A stretch of 64,000 nucleotides of DNA from VXNE01 sp963664635 (GTDB lineage: Bacteria; Pseudomonadota; Gammaproteobacteria; Pseudomonadales; Azotimanducaceae), in the NCBI GenBank assembly GCA_963664635.1, contig OY761542.1:4588001-4652000 (forward strand). Direction: 5' to 3'. Every line of letters begins with the position of its first letter. The first letter of the stretch is position 1. Made by a program: the position numbers and the translations under genes. Below the pieces are notes generated by a model that was not told the DNA's origin, ran no database searches, and was given only the letters and a program-made list of their open reading frames with translations. Positions 53,472 to 61,910 of this stretch are shown here, one piece after another.

Positions 53472-53792
53472 TCACTTCCCCGGAACGCGGTAGGGCACCT
53501 CCTTCTCGACCGCCTCGTCCACGGTCTCCGGCGCGATCAGGACCGTGGTCCTGATCGTAAGCACGCCCGCGCGGCCGATCGTCAGGGCGATGGCCGTGGC
53601 CGTCGCATCGTCGGGAAGGTCCACGATCATGTAGATGTCCGCTCCCCCGAATGCGAAATAGAACGCTTCCATCGTCCCGCCCATCGCCTCGACGGTATGC
53701 GTGAGGGCGTCGCGCCGCCGCACGCCCCCCTCGCTGATGAGCCCGCCGGTCCCTCCCTGCGTGTAATTCGCCTCGAACAGGTACTTGCCCAT
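53472..53792 (-). CDS. GYD domain-containing protein
   Basis: 106 residues. MGKYLFEANYTQGGTGGLISEGG and FGGADIYMIVDLPDDATATAIAL match the small GYD family, a ferredoxin-like fold of unknown role found as a stand-alone protein. ATG at 53792. It lies between carA and an unrelated membrane protein gene, transcribed leftward toward carA with a 160-bp gap that holds the carA terminator. Function not assigned. Confidence 0.82.
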   Translation of the reverse strand: MGKYLFEANYTQGGTGGLISEGGVRRRDALTHTVEAMGGTMEAFYFAFGGADIYMIVDLPDDATATAIALTIGRAGVLTIRTTVLIAPETVDEAVEKEVPYRVPGK

Positions 53793-53923
53793 TGCTTCCC
53801 GCCCAGATTCAGTCGCTCGCCGGGAGCTTATCAGAGTGACCCGCCAGGCGGCCTCCCTCGGCCGCGACCGTCGGCCCGCGACCGGCGTCGATATCCCTAT
53901 ACTGTCGTCATCACGGCTAGCCG

Positions 53924-54385
53924 GTGCAGGTAGTGGATACGTCGCAAACGGAAGAACGGCCGTCTGCCGCGGGTATCCGGCGCTCCATCGCCCGGGACTG
54001 GGCGCGCCGTCCCTGGTGGATGACCCTGATGTGGTACTTCTGCCTCTACATGACGTTCATCTACATGCCCTTCGATCTCTTCTTCAAGCCGGTGGCCGAG
54101 GACCGGGAGGTCTGGTTCGGCTTCATTCTCGAAGGGTGGGCGGCCAAGGCGACCGAGCCGCTGCACTGGGCCATCTATGGCGCCGGCGCCTACGGCTTCT
54201 GGAAGATGCGCCCGTGGATGTGGCCGTGGGCCGCCGTGTACGTGGGGCAGGTGGCCATCGCCATGGGCGTGTTCGGCCTGCTGTACGGCGACGGCAGTCC
54301 CTGGAGGGCCGCGATCCTTGCGGCGGTGTTCGCGGTGCCAACCGTCGCGCTGTGGCGCGCGCGTCAACGATTCAGGGAGGTTTAG
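53924..54385 (+). CDS. Small membrane protein of unknown function
   Basis: 153 residues from GTG 53924; GTG 53933 is an alternative. Four hydrophobic stretches are visible (WWMTLMWYFCLYMTFIYM; PLHWAIYGAGAYGFW; MWPWAAVYVGQVAIAMGVFG; AAILAAVFAVPTVALW), which suggests an inner-membrane protein with short loops. The stop is two bases before the ATG of the dioxygenase gene, so both are in one unit. I do not recognise the family. A role linked to the dioxygenase substrate is only a guess. Confidence 0.6.
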   Translation: MQVVDTSQTEERPSAAGIRRSIARDWARRPWWMTLMWYFCLYMTFIYMPFDLFFKPVAEDREVWFGFILEGWAAKATEPLHWAIYGAGAYGFWKMRPWMWPWAAVYVGQVAIAMGVFGLLYGDGSPWRAAILAAVFAVPTVALWRARQRFREV

Positions 54386-54387
54386 CC

Positions 54388-55251
54388 ATGCAAGTCGTCC
54401 CCTTCGAGAGGGCTTCCTTCGGCGCCGACGTGCGCGACGTGGACGTGTCCGCGCTGGACGACGCCGCGTTCGCGGAGATCTACGACGCCTGGCTCGACCG
54501 TGCCGTGCTGCGCTTTCGCGGCCAGCGCCTCGATCGTGAGGCGCTGCAGGCGTTCAGCCGCCGGTTCGGCCCGCTGGAATACGCTCCGTTCGGCAGGATC
54601 ACGCCGGAGGAACTCGCGAAGATCCCGCATCCCTACGTCGCGGTGATCTCCAACATCGTCGAAAACGGCCGTCCCATCGGCGGCCTCGGCGCGGCCGAGG
54701 CCAAATGGCACACCGACATGTCCTACATCGAGCGTCCTCCGACGGCGAGCATCCTCTACGCCGTCGAGGTGCCGCCCGCCGCAGGGGACACCCACTACTG
54801 CAGCATGATCGGGGCGCTCGACGCACTGCCTGCGCCGCTGGCCGCGACGGCCCGGCGGGTGCGTGTGAAACACGACGCCGCCCACGACAGCATCGGCAAG
54901 CTGCGCCGCGGCCACCGGGACGTCGACGACCCCCGCGACGCGCCAGGCGCTTGCCATCCCATGGTGCTGCGGCATCCGGAGACCCGCCGTGACGCCCTGT
55001 ACCTCGGGCGCCGCCAGGATGCCTATGTCGCAGGACTGCCGCTCGCGGAGAGCGAGGCGCTGCTCGACGAGATCTGGCGCCATGTCGCGCTACCGGACGA
55101 CTCGTGGACCCAGCAGTGGCAGGTCGGCGATCTCGTCATCTGGGACAACCGCAGCGTCATGCATCGGCGCGCGGCATTCGATCCCGCGACCAGGCGGATG
55201 ATGCTGCGGACGCAGGTGCGGCAGGCGGAGAGTCGTCCTCACGGACCCTGA
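54388..55251 (+). CDS. TauD/TfdA-family Fe(II)/2-oxoglutarate dioxygenase
   Basis: 287 residues. The iron ligands His-x-Asp (AKWHTDMSY, about residue 109) and the distal His (NRSVMHRRAAFDP, about 257) are present, and the following arginine in RRMMLRTQV fits 2-oxoglutarate binding. FGADVRDVDVSALDDAAF and RFRGQRLDREALQAFSRRFGPLE are family start motifs. It hydroxylates a small substrate such as a sulfonate or carboxylate; the substrate is not readable. ATG 54388 has GGGAGG upstream. Confidence 0.88.
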   Translation: MQVVPFERASFGADVRDVDVSALDDAAFAEIYDAWLDRAVLRFRGQRLDREALQAFSRRFGPLEYAPFGRITPEELAKIPHPYVAVISNIVENGRPIGGLGAAEAKWHTDMSYIERPPTASILYAVEVPPAAGDTHYCSMIGALDALPAPLAATARRVRVKHDAAHDSIGKLRRGHRDVDDPRDAPGACHPMVLRHPETRRDALYLGRRQDAYVAGLPLAESEALLDEIWRHVALPDDSWTQQWQVGDLVIWDNRSVMHRRAAFDPATRRMMLRTQVRQAESRPHGP

Positions 55252-55380
55252 CGTCGGCCGGACGGAGTATCCCCTCCACGGGGACGCGGGGGGACGCGGG
55301 GACCGACAGCTTGACGGGGCCGACCCCACGACGGAATACTCGCAGTCGCGTGGTCGTCGACAATCGGGCGAGAGATTCAC

Positions 55381-55578
55381 ATGAAGCGAGCGGAAATCGA
55401 GAAGCTTGCCCAACAGGGCCAGCGGACGCTGGACAAGGCCAAGCGATATCGCGAGGCGGCCGATCCCCTGCCCGACGGCGATATCGACAAGGAGCGCCTT
55501 CTGGCCGCGGCCATAGCCATCGAAATTACGGGGAGTGAGTGGACGCAAGTCGCTCAGGAGCTGGCGACCAACCGGTGA
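55381..55578 (+). CDS. Hypothetical 65-residue protein
   Basis: MKRAEIEKLAQQGQRTLDKA and further helical, charged sequence (LLAAAIAIEITGSEWTQVAQEL). ATG 55381 has GAGAG upstream. It is soluble and no family was recognised. Its TGA overlaps the GTG of the next small gene (GTGA), so the pair looks translationally coupled. This is the main reason to believe both are real. Confidence 0.5.
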   Translation: MKRAEIEKLAQQGQRTLDKAKRYREAADPLPDGDIDKERLLAAAIAIEITGSEWTQVAQELATNR

Positions 55579-55766
55579 CGGAGGCCGATCCCCTCAGCGA
55601 ACTGCAGAACCGCACCGACCCCCGTGGCGACCTCGAAGCCCGCCTGACATCGCTTCGGGACAAGGTTCCGGCGGATTATGCGTCGAAGATACTGACCTCC
55701 GTGCTTCTCCCGCTGGCCACCCTCATACTGGGGCACTACTTCGGCACCCTGCAAAAGGGCTCATAG
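55575..55766 (+). CDS. Hypothetical 63-residue protein with a C-terminal membrane segment
   Basis: GTG 55575 overlaps the previous stop; a GTG at 55539 is also in frame. A polar first half (ADPLSELQNRTDPRGDLEAR) leads to a hydrophobic helix (ILTSVLLPLATLILGHYFG) at the very end, so it may be tail-anchored. Family unknown. It is convergent with dapB. Confidence 0.45.
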   Translation: MTEADPLSELQNRTDPRGDLEARLTSLRDKVPADYASKILTSVLLPLATLILGHYFGTLQKGS

Positions 55767-55787
55767 CCAACCGCGGCCGGAAAGCAG

Positions 55788-56573
55788 TCAGGCCCCCTCG
55801 CCCCCGAGCACGTCCCCCATCCCATACAAGCCACGCCGACGTTCCGCGACGAAGCGGACCGCCCGGAGCGCCCCCGCCGCGAAGTTCATCCGGCTCTGGG
55901 CGCGGTGCGTGATCTCGATGCGCTCTCCGGCGCCCGCGAACACGACCGTGTGCTCGCCCACGATGTCGCCCCCGCGCACGGAGTGGAAGCCGATGGTCCG
56001 CGCATCCCGCGCGCCGGTGATGCCGACACGCCCATAGACCGCGTCCGTTTCGAGGTCCCGCCCGAGCGTCTCCGCCAGGATCTCGCCCATTCGCACGGCG
56101 GTCCCGGAGGGAGCGTCGATCTTGTGGCGGTGATGGGCTTCGTAGACCTCCACGTCCACGTCATCGCCCAGGGCGCGGGCGGCCATCTCGATGAGCCGGA
56201 AGGCCACGTTCACGCCGACACTCATGTTCGGGGCCATCAGGATGGGCACCTTGCGGGCCGCGGACCGAATGCGCTCGAGGCCCGCGGCGTCGAAGCCGGT
56301 GGTACCGATGACGAGGCCCCTGCCATGGGCCGCGCAAGGTCCGAGCGCACCGAGCGTGGCGTCGGGCTCGGTGAAGTCGATCAACACGTCGAAGTCGGCG
56401 ACGCCGGCCGCGACGTCCGCGCCGACGCGCACTCCGTCCACCTCCGCGCCGACCGCGGGAGCGTCCGGATGCTCGAACGCCGCGGTCAGGGAGAGTCCGT
56501 CCGCGGCGCCGATGGCCTCGACCAGCGTCCTGCCCATGCGGCCCGCCACCCCGTTGACCGCGACCCGGATCAT
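55788..56573 (-). CDS. dapB: 4-hydroxy-tetrahydrodipicolinate reductase
   Basis: 261 residues. It reduces the dihydrodipicolinate precursor with NAD(P)H in lysine and meso-diaminopimelate synthesis. VAVNGVAGRMGRTLVEAI binds the nucleotide, VLIDFTEPDATL and GTTGF follow, and EAHHRHKIDAPSGTAVRMGE is the substrate signature with catalytic His/Lys. ATG at 56573. It lies 7 bp after dnaJ in the same direction and would be followed by carA, but an accessory patch intervenes. Confidence 0.97.
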   Translation of the reverse strand: MIRVAVNGVAGRMGRTLVEAIGAADGLSLTAAFEHPDAPAVGAEVDGVRVGADVAAGVADFDVLIDFTEPDATLGALGPCAAHGRGLVIGTTGFDAAGLERIRSAARKVPILMAPNMSVGVNVAFRLIEMAARALGDDVDVEVYEAHHRHKIDAPSGTAVRMGEILAETLGRDLETDAVYGRVGITGARDARTIGFHSVRGGDIVGEHTVVFAGAGERIEITHRAQSRMNFAAGALRAVRFVAERRRGLYGMGDVLGGEGA

Positions 56574-56580
56574 GGCCGCG

Positions 56581-57702
56581 TCAGCCGGTCAGCCGGTCGA
56601 AAAAGTGCTTGGCGGACTCGAACCACGACGTGCCCTTCGGGTGGTGGCCGCCCTCCCCGTGCTCGAGCGTGGCGCCGAAATCCTCGAGCAGCTCCTTCTG
56701 CCGGTCCGTCAGCCGCACCGGCGTTTCCACCACGACGCGGCACAGCAGGTCGCCCCGGCCGGAACGCCGCACGGACGGCGCTCCCTTGCCGCGCATGCGG
56801 AACAGCCTGTTGGTCTGAGTCTCGGCAGGAACGGTGAGTCTGACGCGTCCGTCGAGGGTAGGCACCTCGAGCTCGCCGCCGAGCGCCGCCTGGACGAACG
56901 AGATGGGCACTTCGCAGAACAGGTTCATGCCGTCGCGCTGGAAGATCGGGTGCTCCCGCACCGACATCTCCACGTAGAGGTCGCCGGGCGGGGCTCCTCC
57001 GGGGCCGGCTTCCCCCTCTCCGGTGAGGCGGATCCGGTCGCCTTCGTCCACGCCGGCCGGCACTTTCACCGACAGCGTCTTGCGCCGTTCGACCCGACCG
57101 GCGCCCCGGCACGAGCGGCACGGATCGGCGATCACCTGCCCTGCGCCCCGGCACCGGGGACAGGTCTGCCGTAACGAGAAGAATCCCTGCGACACCCGAA
57201 CCTGACCAGCCCCGCCGCAGTCGGGGCAGGTCGACGCACTCGTCCCCGGGCGCGCTCCGGAACCGTCGCACTCGTCACACGTCGCGAGCACTGCCGGACG
57301 GATCTCCAGGGTGTCGCCACGCACGGCCTGTTCGAGATCGAGGCTCAGGTTGTAGCGAAGGTCCGCGCCCCGGCGCGCGGTCCGCCGCCCACCGCCGAAG
57401 ATGTCGCCGATGTCGCCGAAGACGTCGCTGAAGATGTCGCTGAACGTGCCGCCGTTGAAGCCGCCCATGCCGGCGCCGTCCACGCCGGCGTGGCCGAAAC
57501 GGTCGTACGCGGCCCGCTTGTCGTCGTCGCTCAGGACCTCGTAGGCTTCGGACGCCTCCTTGAACTGCTCTTCCGATGCGGCGTCACCCGGATTGCGGTC
57601 CGGGTGGTGCTTCATGGCCAGGCGCCGGTACGCCTTCTTCACCTCGTCGGAAGAAGCGTTCTTCTCGAGGCCGAGCACCTCGTAATAGTCACGTTTGGCC
57701 AT
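56581..57702 (-). CDS. dnaJ: Chaperone protein DnaJ
   Basis: 373 residues. The J domain has the HPD motif (MKHHPDRNPGD), followed by a Gly/Phe-rich linker (GMGGFNGGTFSDIF), four zinc-binding CxxCxGxG repeats (CDECDGSG, CPDCGGAG, CPRCRGAG, CRSCRGAG) and the C-terminal substrate domain. It delivers unfolded proteins to DnaK and stimulates its ATPase. ATG at 57702. It is 167 bp downstream of dnaK; the gap carries a REP hairpin after the dnaK stop. Confidence 0.98.
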   Translation of the reverse strand: MAKRDYYEVLGLEKNASSDEVKKAYRRLAMKHHPDRNPGDAASEEQFKEASEAYEVLSDDDKRAAYDRFGHAGVDGAGMGGFNGGTFSDIFSDVFGDIGDIFGGGRRTARRGADLRYNLSLDLEQAVRGDTLEIRPAVLATCDECDGSGARPGTSASTCPDCGGAGQVRVSQGFFSLRQTCPRCRGAGQVIADPCRSCRGAGRVERRKTLSVKVPAGVDEGDRIRLTGEGEAGPGGAPPGDLYVEMSVREHPIFQRDGMNLFCEVPISFVQAALGGELEVPTLDGRVRLTVPAETQTNRLFRMRGKGAPSVRRSGRGDLLCRVVVETPVRLTDRQKELLEDFGATLEHGEGGHHPKGTSWFESAKHFFDRLTG

Positions 57703-57850
57703 GATCCCCGCCCGCGTGCGTCAGCAGGCTGCCACACGATGCGCACGCCATACGGATGCCGAAGGGGACAGCGTATCCCCTTCGACCCCCCGCTTGCACG
57801 CGCCAGGAGTGTCGCGGCAGCGGAACCGTCACCCATCCGCCAGAATGGAC

Positions 57851-57873
57851 CGCGACCCGCGGGGTCGCGCTAC
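57851..57873 (-). repeat. GTAG REP overlapping the dnaK stop codon
   Basis: On the minus strand GTAG (complement of 57870-57873) is followed directly by CGCGACCC, loop CGC, GGGTCGCG (57851-57858 / 57862-57869), an 8-bp perfect hairpin. It lies between dnaK and dnaJ and could reduce or stabilise the downstream part of the message. Confidence 0.75.
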
Positions 57874-59822
57874 CGCTTGTCGTCGTCCTTGACCTCTTCG
57901 AACTCCGCGTCGACCGCATCGTCGGCGGGTCCCGCGTCGGCGGTGCCCCCCGGCGCTCCGCCGCCCATGTCCGGAGCCGCTCCCTCCGGACCCGCCTCCG
58001 CGTACATTTTCTGAGCCAGCCCGCCGGTCGCCTCGGAGAGCGCCGCGATGCCGCTCTCGATCGGCTCCTTCTCGGAGCCCTTGATGGCCTCCTCGAGGGC
58101 CTTGGCGGCGGATTCGATCTTTTCCTTCTCCTCGTCCGTCGCCTTCTCGCCGGCTTCGGTCACCATCTTCCTGGCCGCATGCACGAGCCCGTCGGCCTGG
58201 TTGCGCAGCCCAACGAGTTCCTCGAACTTCCGGTCTTCGGCCTCGTGCGCCTCCGCGTCCCGCACCATCGATGCGATCTCGTCCTCGGAGAGGCCGCTCG
58301 ACGCCTTGATGACGATCGACTGCTCCTTGTTGGTGGCCTTGTCCTTGGCCGACACGTTCAGGATGCCGTTCGCGTCGATGTCGAAGCTCACCTCGATCTG
58401 CGGCATGCCGCGCGGCGCGGGCGGGATCTCGGCCAGGTCGAAGCGGCCGAGGGACTTGTTCTGGCCCGCCTGCTTGCGCTCCCCCTGCAGCACGTGGATC
58501 GTGACCGCCGTCTGGTGATCCTCCGCCGTCGAGAAGACCTGCTGCTTCTTGGTCGGGATGGTGGTGTTCTTGTCGATCAGGGTACTCATGACCCCGCCCA
58601 GGGTCTCGATGCCGAGGGACAGCGGCGTCACGTCGAGGAGCAGCACGTCCTTCACGTCGCCCGACAGCACCGCGGCCTGGATGGCCGCCCCCATGGCGAC
58701 CGCCTCGTCCGGGTTCACGTCGCGCCGGGCGTCGCGGCCGAAGAAGCCCCTGACCTTCTCCTGCACGAGCGGCATGCGCGTCTGCCCACCGACCAGGATG
58801 ACGTCGTCGATCTCGCCCACGGCGATCCCGGCATCCACCATCGCCGTGCGGCACGGACCGATGGTGCGTTCCACGAGGTCCTCGACCAGCGCCTCGAGCT
58901 TCGCCCGGGTGAGCTTGATGACGAGGTGTTTCGGCCCCGTCTGGTCCGCGGTGATGTACGGCAGGTTGACCTCCGTCTGCTGGCTCGAGGAGAGTTCGAT
59001 CTTCGCCTTCTCGGCCGCCTCCTTGAGCCGTTGCAGCGCCAGCGGATCCGCGTGCAGATCGATGCCGTTGCCGGCCTTGAACTCGTCCGCCAGGTGCTCG
59101 ATGACGCGCAGGTCGAAGTCCTCGCCGCCGAGGAACGTGTCGCCATTGGTCGAGAGCACCTCGAACTGATGCTCGCCGTCGACGTCCGCGATCTCGATGA
59201 TGGAGATGTCGAACGTGCCGCCGCCGAGGTCGTACACCGCGATCTTGGCGTCGCCCCGCTGCTTGTCCATGCCGTAGGCCAGGGCGGCCGCGGTCGGCTC
59301 GTTGATGATGCGCTTGACGTCCAGGCCGGCGATCCGGCCGGCGTCCTTGGTCGCCTGCCGCTGCGAGTCGTTGAAGTACGCCGGCACGGTGATGACCGCC
59401 TCCGTCACCCCCACCTCACCGCCGAGGCCGAGGTAGTCGTCCGCGGTTTTCTTCATCTTCTTGAGCACTTCCGCGGAGATCTGCGGCGGCGCCAGCTCGT
59501 CGCCCCTGGCGCCGATCCACGCGTCGCCGTTCGACGCCTTCACGATATCGTACGGCACCATGCCCATGTCCCGCTGGACGACCTGATCGTCGAAGTTGCG
59601 GCCGATGAGGCGCTTGACGGCGAAGAGCGTGTTCTTCGGGTTCGTCACCGCCTGACGCTTGGCGCTCTGCCCGACGAGGATCTCGCCGTCGTCCGTGTAG
59701 GCGACGACCGAAGGCGTCGTGCGGTCACCCTCCGAGTTCTCGATCACCTTGACGTCCGCGCCTTCCATGACCGAGACGCAAGAGTTGGTCGTGCCGAGGT
59801 CGATGCCGATGATTTTCGTCAT
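57870..59822 (-). CDS. dnaK: Chaperone protein DnaK (Hsp70)
   Basis: 650 residues. IGIDLGTTNSCVSVMEG, VYDLGGGTFDISIIEI and ILVGGQTRMPLVQE are the three Hsp70 signatures; the linker and substrate domain (DVTPLSLGIETLGGVMSTLI) and the acidic end EEVKDDDKR are present. It binds hydrophobic segments of unfolded proteins in an ATP cycle with DnaJ and GrpE. ATG at 59822, 79 bp after grpE. It should be heat-induced from the sigma-32-type promoter before grpE. Confidence 0.99.
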   Translation of the reverse strand: MTKIIGIDLGTTNSCVSVMEGADVKVIENSEGDRTTPSVVAYTDDGEILVGQSAKRQAVTNPKNTLFAVKRLIGRNFDDQVVQRDMGMVPYDIVKASNGDAWIGARGDELAPPQISAEVLKKMKKTADDYLGLGGEVGVTEAVITVPAYFNDSQRQATKDAGRIAGLDVKRIINEPTAAALAYGMDKQRGDAKIAVYDLGGGTFDISIIEIADVDGEHQFEVLSTNGDTFLGGEDFDLRVIEHLADEFKAGNGIDLHADPLALQRLKEAAEKAKIELSSSQQTEVNLPYITADQTGPKHLVIKLTRAKLEALVEDLVERTIGPCRTAMVDAGIAVGEIDDVILVGGQTRMPLVQEKVRGFFGRDARRDVNPDEAVAMGAAIQAAVLSGDVKDVLLLDVTPLSLGIETLGGVMSTLIDKNTTIPTKKQQVFSTAEDHQTAVTIHVLQGERKQAGQNKSLGRFDLAEIPPAPRGMPQIEVSFDIDANGILNVSAKDKATNKEQSIVIKASSGLSEDEIASMVRDAEAHEAEDRKFEELVGLRNQADGLVHAARKMVTEAGEKATDEEKEKIESAAKALEEAIKGSEKEPIESGIAALSEATGGLAQKMYAEAGPEGAAPDMGGGAPGGTADAGPADDAVDAEFEEVKDDDKR

Positions 59823-59901
59823 GTCAAACCCTCTCCGAGGGGCGGCCCTGGGCCACCGTTGTTCCGTCTGTTCCGTCTATATTGGCCCGCGCAGGGCCGT
59901 T

Positions 59902-60549
59902 TCAACCCTTTGCCGGGTCCGGCGCAGCGGAGTCCGCCGCCGGCGACGCCTGCACGACCATGACCATCGCCGCCCGTACGAGCCGTTCGTTCAGCACGTA
60001 GCCCTTCTGAATCACCCGGGCCACGGACCCCGGCTCCATGTCCGGCTCGGTGACCATGCTCATGGCCTCGTGGAACTCGGGGTCGAACGGTTCGCCGGCC
60101 GGGTCCACGACGCGCACCCCGGCGCCCTCCAGGGCCCCCATGAGCAGCTTCAGCGACAGCTCGATTCCTTCGATCACGGACTGTTCGGCGCCGGCGGCCG
60201 CGGCGGCCTCGACGGCGCGTTCGAAACTGTCGATCACCGGCAACAGCGCCGAGACGAAGCGTTCCAACGCGAACTTGCGCGCGTTCTCGGTTTCGCGGCT
60301 GGCCCGGCGGCGCGTATTCTCCGCCTCGGCCCGGGCCCGCAGCGCCTGATCCCTGGCCGCTTCGAGTTCCGCCTCGAGGCCGGCGAGCGACTCGCGCAGC
60401 GTCTCTACCTCGTCCTCGTCCGCCGGACCGTCTTCCGGGTCCGCTTCGGCGCCAGCCTCGGCTGTCGCTGCGCCGGCGCCTTCCGGCATCTCGCCAGCGC
60501 CGTCCTCCGGGACACTGTTCGACTGTTCCTGCGTGTTGTCTTCAGACAC
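59902..60549 (-). CDS. grpE: Nucleotide exchange factor GrpE
   Basis: 215 residues from GTG 60549 (MSEDNTQEQSNSVPE); an ATG 66 bp upstream gives a hydrophobic, unlikely start that overlaps the promoter. An acidic N-terminal stretch leads into the long dimer helix (LEAARDQALRARAEAENTRR) and the beta domain (GVRVVDPAGEPFDPEFHEAMS, VIQKGYVLNERLVRAAMV). It releases ADP from DnaK. The order is hrcA-grpE-dnaK-dnaJ. Confidence 0.95.
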   Translation of the reverse strand: MSEDNTQEQSNSVPEDGAGEMPEGAGAATAEAGAEADPEDGPADEDEVETLRESLAGLEAELEAARDQALRARAEAENTRRRASRETENARKFALERFVSALLPVIDSFERAVEAAAAAGAEQSVIEGIELSLKLLMGALEGAGVRVVDPAGEPFDPEFHEAMSMVTEPDMEPGSVARVIQKGYVLNERLVRAAMVMVVQASPAADSAAPDPAKG

Positions 60550-60587
60550 GATAGCTGCCCGATTCGGCTGCGGGAAAATCAGGCCGG

Positions 60588-60616
60588 AATATGGGTGCTT
60601 GCATGGGGATTTCAAG
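60588..60616 (-). promoter_or_regulatory. Sigma-32-type heat-shock promoter of grpE-dnaK-dnaJ
   Basis: On the minus strand CTTGAAA (complement of 60610-60616), a 14-bp spacer, CCCATATT (complement of 60588-60595). This agrees closely with the known RpoH consensus (CTTGAAA, 11-16 bp, CCCCATNT). It lies 39 bp before the grpE GTG start. Confidence 0.8.
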
Positions 60617-60666
60617 CGGCGCCGCCAAGCAGGCCAATCAGCGCCGCGACAGGCTCGCCAGCCGGG

Positions 60667-61776
60667 TCAGGACGAGCGCGGGAACGGACTCCGGTCCGCG
60701 TCCTGCGCCGGTTTGCCGGCCATCGCCGCGCCGAGCACGCGCGCGGTGACGTCCACGATGGGAATCACCTTGTCGTAGGCCATGCGCGTCGGGCCGATCA
60801 CCCCGAGCACGCCCGCGACCTCGCTGTCGACCTCATAGCGCGCGGTGACGACCGTGCAGTCGTCGAACACCCGGTAGCCGGACTCGTCGCCGATGAAGAG
60901 TTGGATACCGTGCGTTTCGAGGCACCGGTCGAGCAGGTGAACGATGGCTTCCTTGCGTTCGAAGGCGTCGAAGAGTTCGCGCAACGCGGTCGCGCCAGCC
61001 AGCGAGTCCGCCAGGTTGGACTCGCCACTGACGACGTAACCGGCGGGCTCGCGCCCGTCGTCCGCGAACGCCTTGGACGCGACGTCGATCGCGGTCTGCA
61101 TCAGCTCGTTCAGACGCTCCCGGTCGGCCCGCATCTCGTCCAGCAGACCGCTGCGAATCTCGAACAGCGTGCGGCCGGCGAAACGCTCGTTGATGAAGTT
61201 GGCCGCGCGGTGCAGTTCGCTGTCCGAGTATTCGCGGTCGGTATGCACCACCCGGTTCTGCACTTCCCGCTCGTTGACCACCAGGATGGCGAGCACCCGG
61301 CTGCCCGACAGCGGCAGGAACTCCACCTGCCGCAAGGCGACCTGTTCCGGTTTGGGCAACGTGACCAACCCCGCGAGGTGCGTCACCTGAGACAGCAGGC
61401 GCGAAGCGTCGGCCACCAGTTCGTTCGGGGAACGGTCGGGGTTCAGTTCCGCGCGCAGACGGCGCACGCTGCCCGTGTCGAGCGGCTCCACCGAGATGAG
61501 GCTGTCCACGAAGAAGCGCAGGCCCTGGTTTGTGGGGACTTTGCCGGCGGACGTGTGCGGCGCGGTGACGAGTCCCTGCGCCTCGAGGTCGGACATGATG
61601 TTGCGCACCGTGGCCGAACTGATGTCCACGTTCGCGGCCAGCAGCTTCGACGCCACCGGAACGCCGTCGCGCAGGTACTGCTCGACCAGCATTTTCAGCA
61701 ACAACCGGGCGCGCTCGCTGAATCCCGCGTCGCTGCTCCGCCGGCCCGTCTCGCGTCTCGTTCGCGCCCTCACCAT
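60667..61776 (-). CDS. hrcA: Heat-inducible transcription repressor HrcA
   Basis: 369 residues. The winged-helix N terminus (ARLLLKMLVEQYLRDGVPVASKLL, SSATVRNIMSDLEAQGLVTAPHTSAGKVPTNQGLRFFVD) is diagnostic, followed by the GAF-like domain ending in VLGVIGPTRMAYDKVIPIVD. It normally represses groESL and dnaK operons through CIRCE. ATG at 61776. No CIRCE sequence is visible before hrcA or grpE, so its target may be groESL elsewhere. It is divergent from recN. Confidence 0.95.
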   Translation of the reverse strand: MVRARTRRETGRRSSDAGFSERARLLLKMLVEQYLRDGVPVASKLLAANVDISSATVRNIMSDLEAQGLVTAPHTSAGKVPTNQGLRFFVDSLISVEPLDTGSVRRLRAELNPDRSPNELVADASRLLSQVTHLAGLVTLPKPEQVALRQVEFLPLSGSRVLAILVVNEREVQNRVVHTDREYSDSELHRAANFINERFAGRTLFEIRSGLLDEMRADRERLNELMQTAIDVASKAFADDGREPAGYVVSGESNLADSLAGATALRELFDAFERKEAIVHLLDRCLETHGIQLFIGDESGYRVFDDCTVVTARYEVDSEVAGVLGVIGPTRMAYDKVIPIVDVTARVLGAAMAGKPAQDADRSPFPRSS

Positions 61777-61910
61777 CGAACATCCCCGGACGGCCGGCGG
61801 GGAGCGTACGCCGGGACAGGCGATCGCCCATATGCGCCATCCATGCCGTCGGATACTCTAGCAGCGCCCCAGAGCCGGAGCCAGTCGGGGCCGGCCGTGT
61901 GTCACGAAGC

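Noticed and set aside
60550..60666. CIRCE operator for HrcA before grpE
   Set aside because: No TTAGCACTC or GAGTGCTAA arm found on either strand; a sigma-32-type promoter explains the region better.
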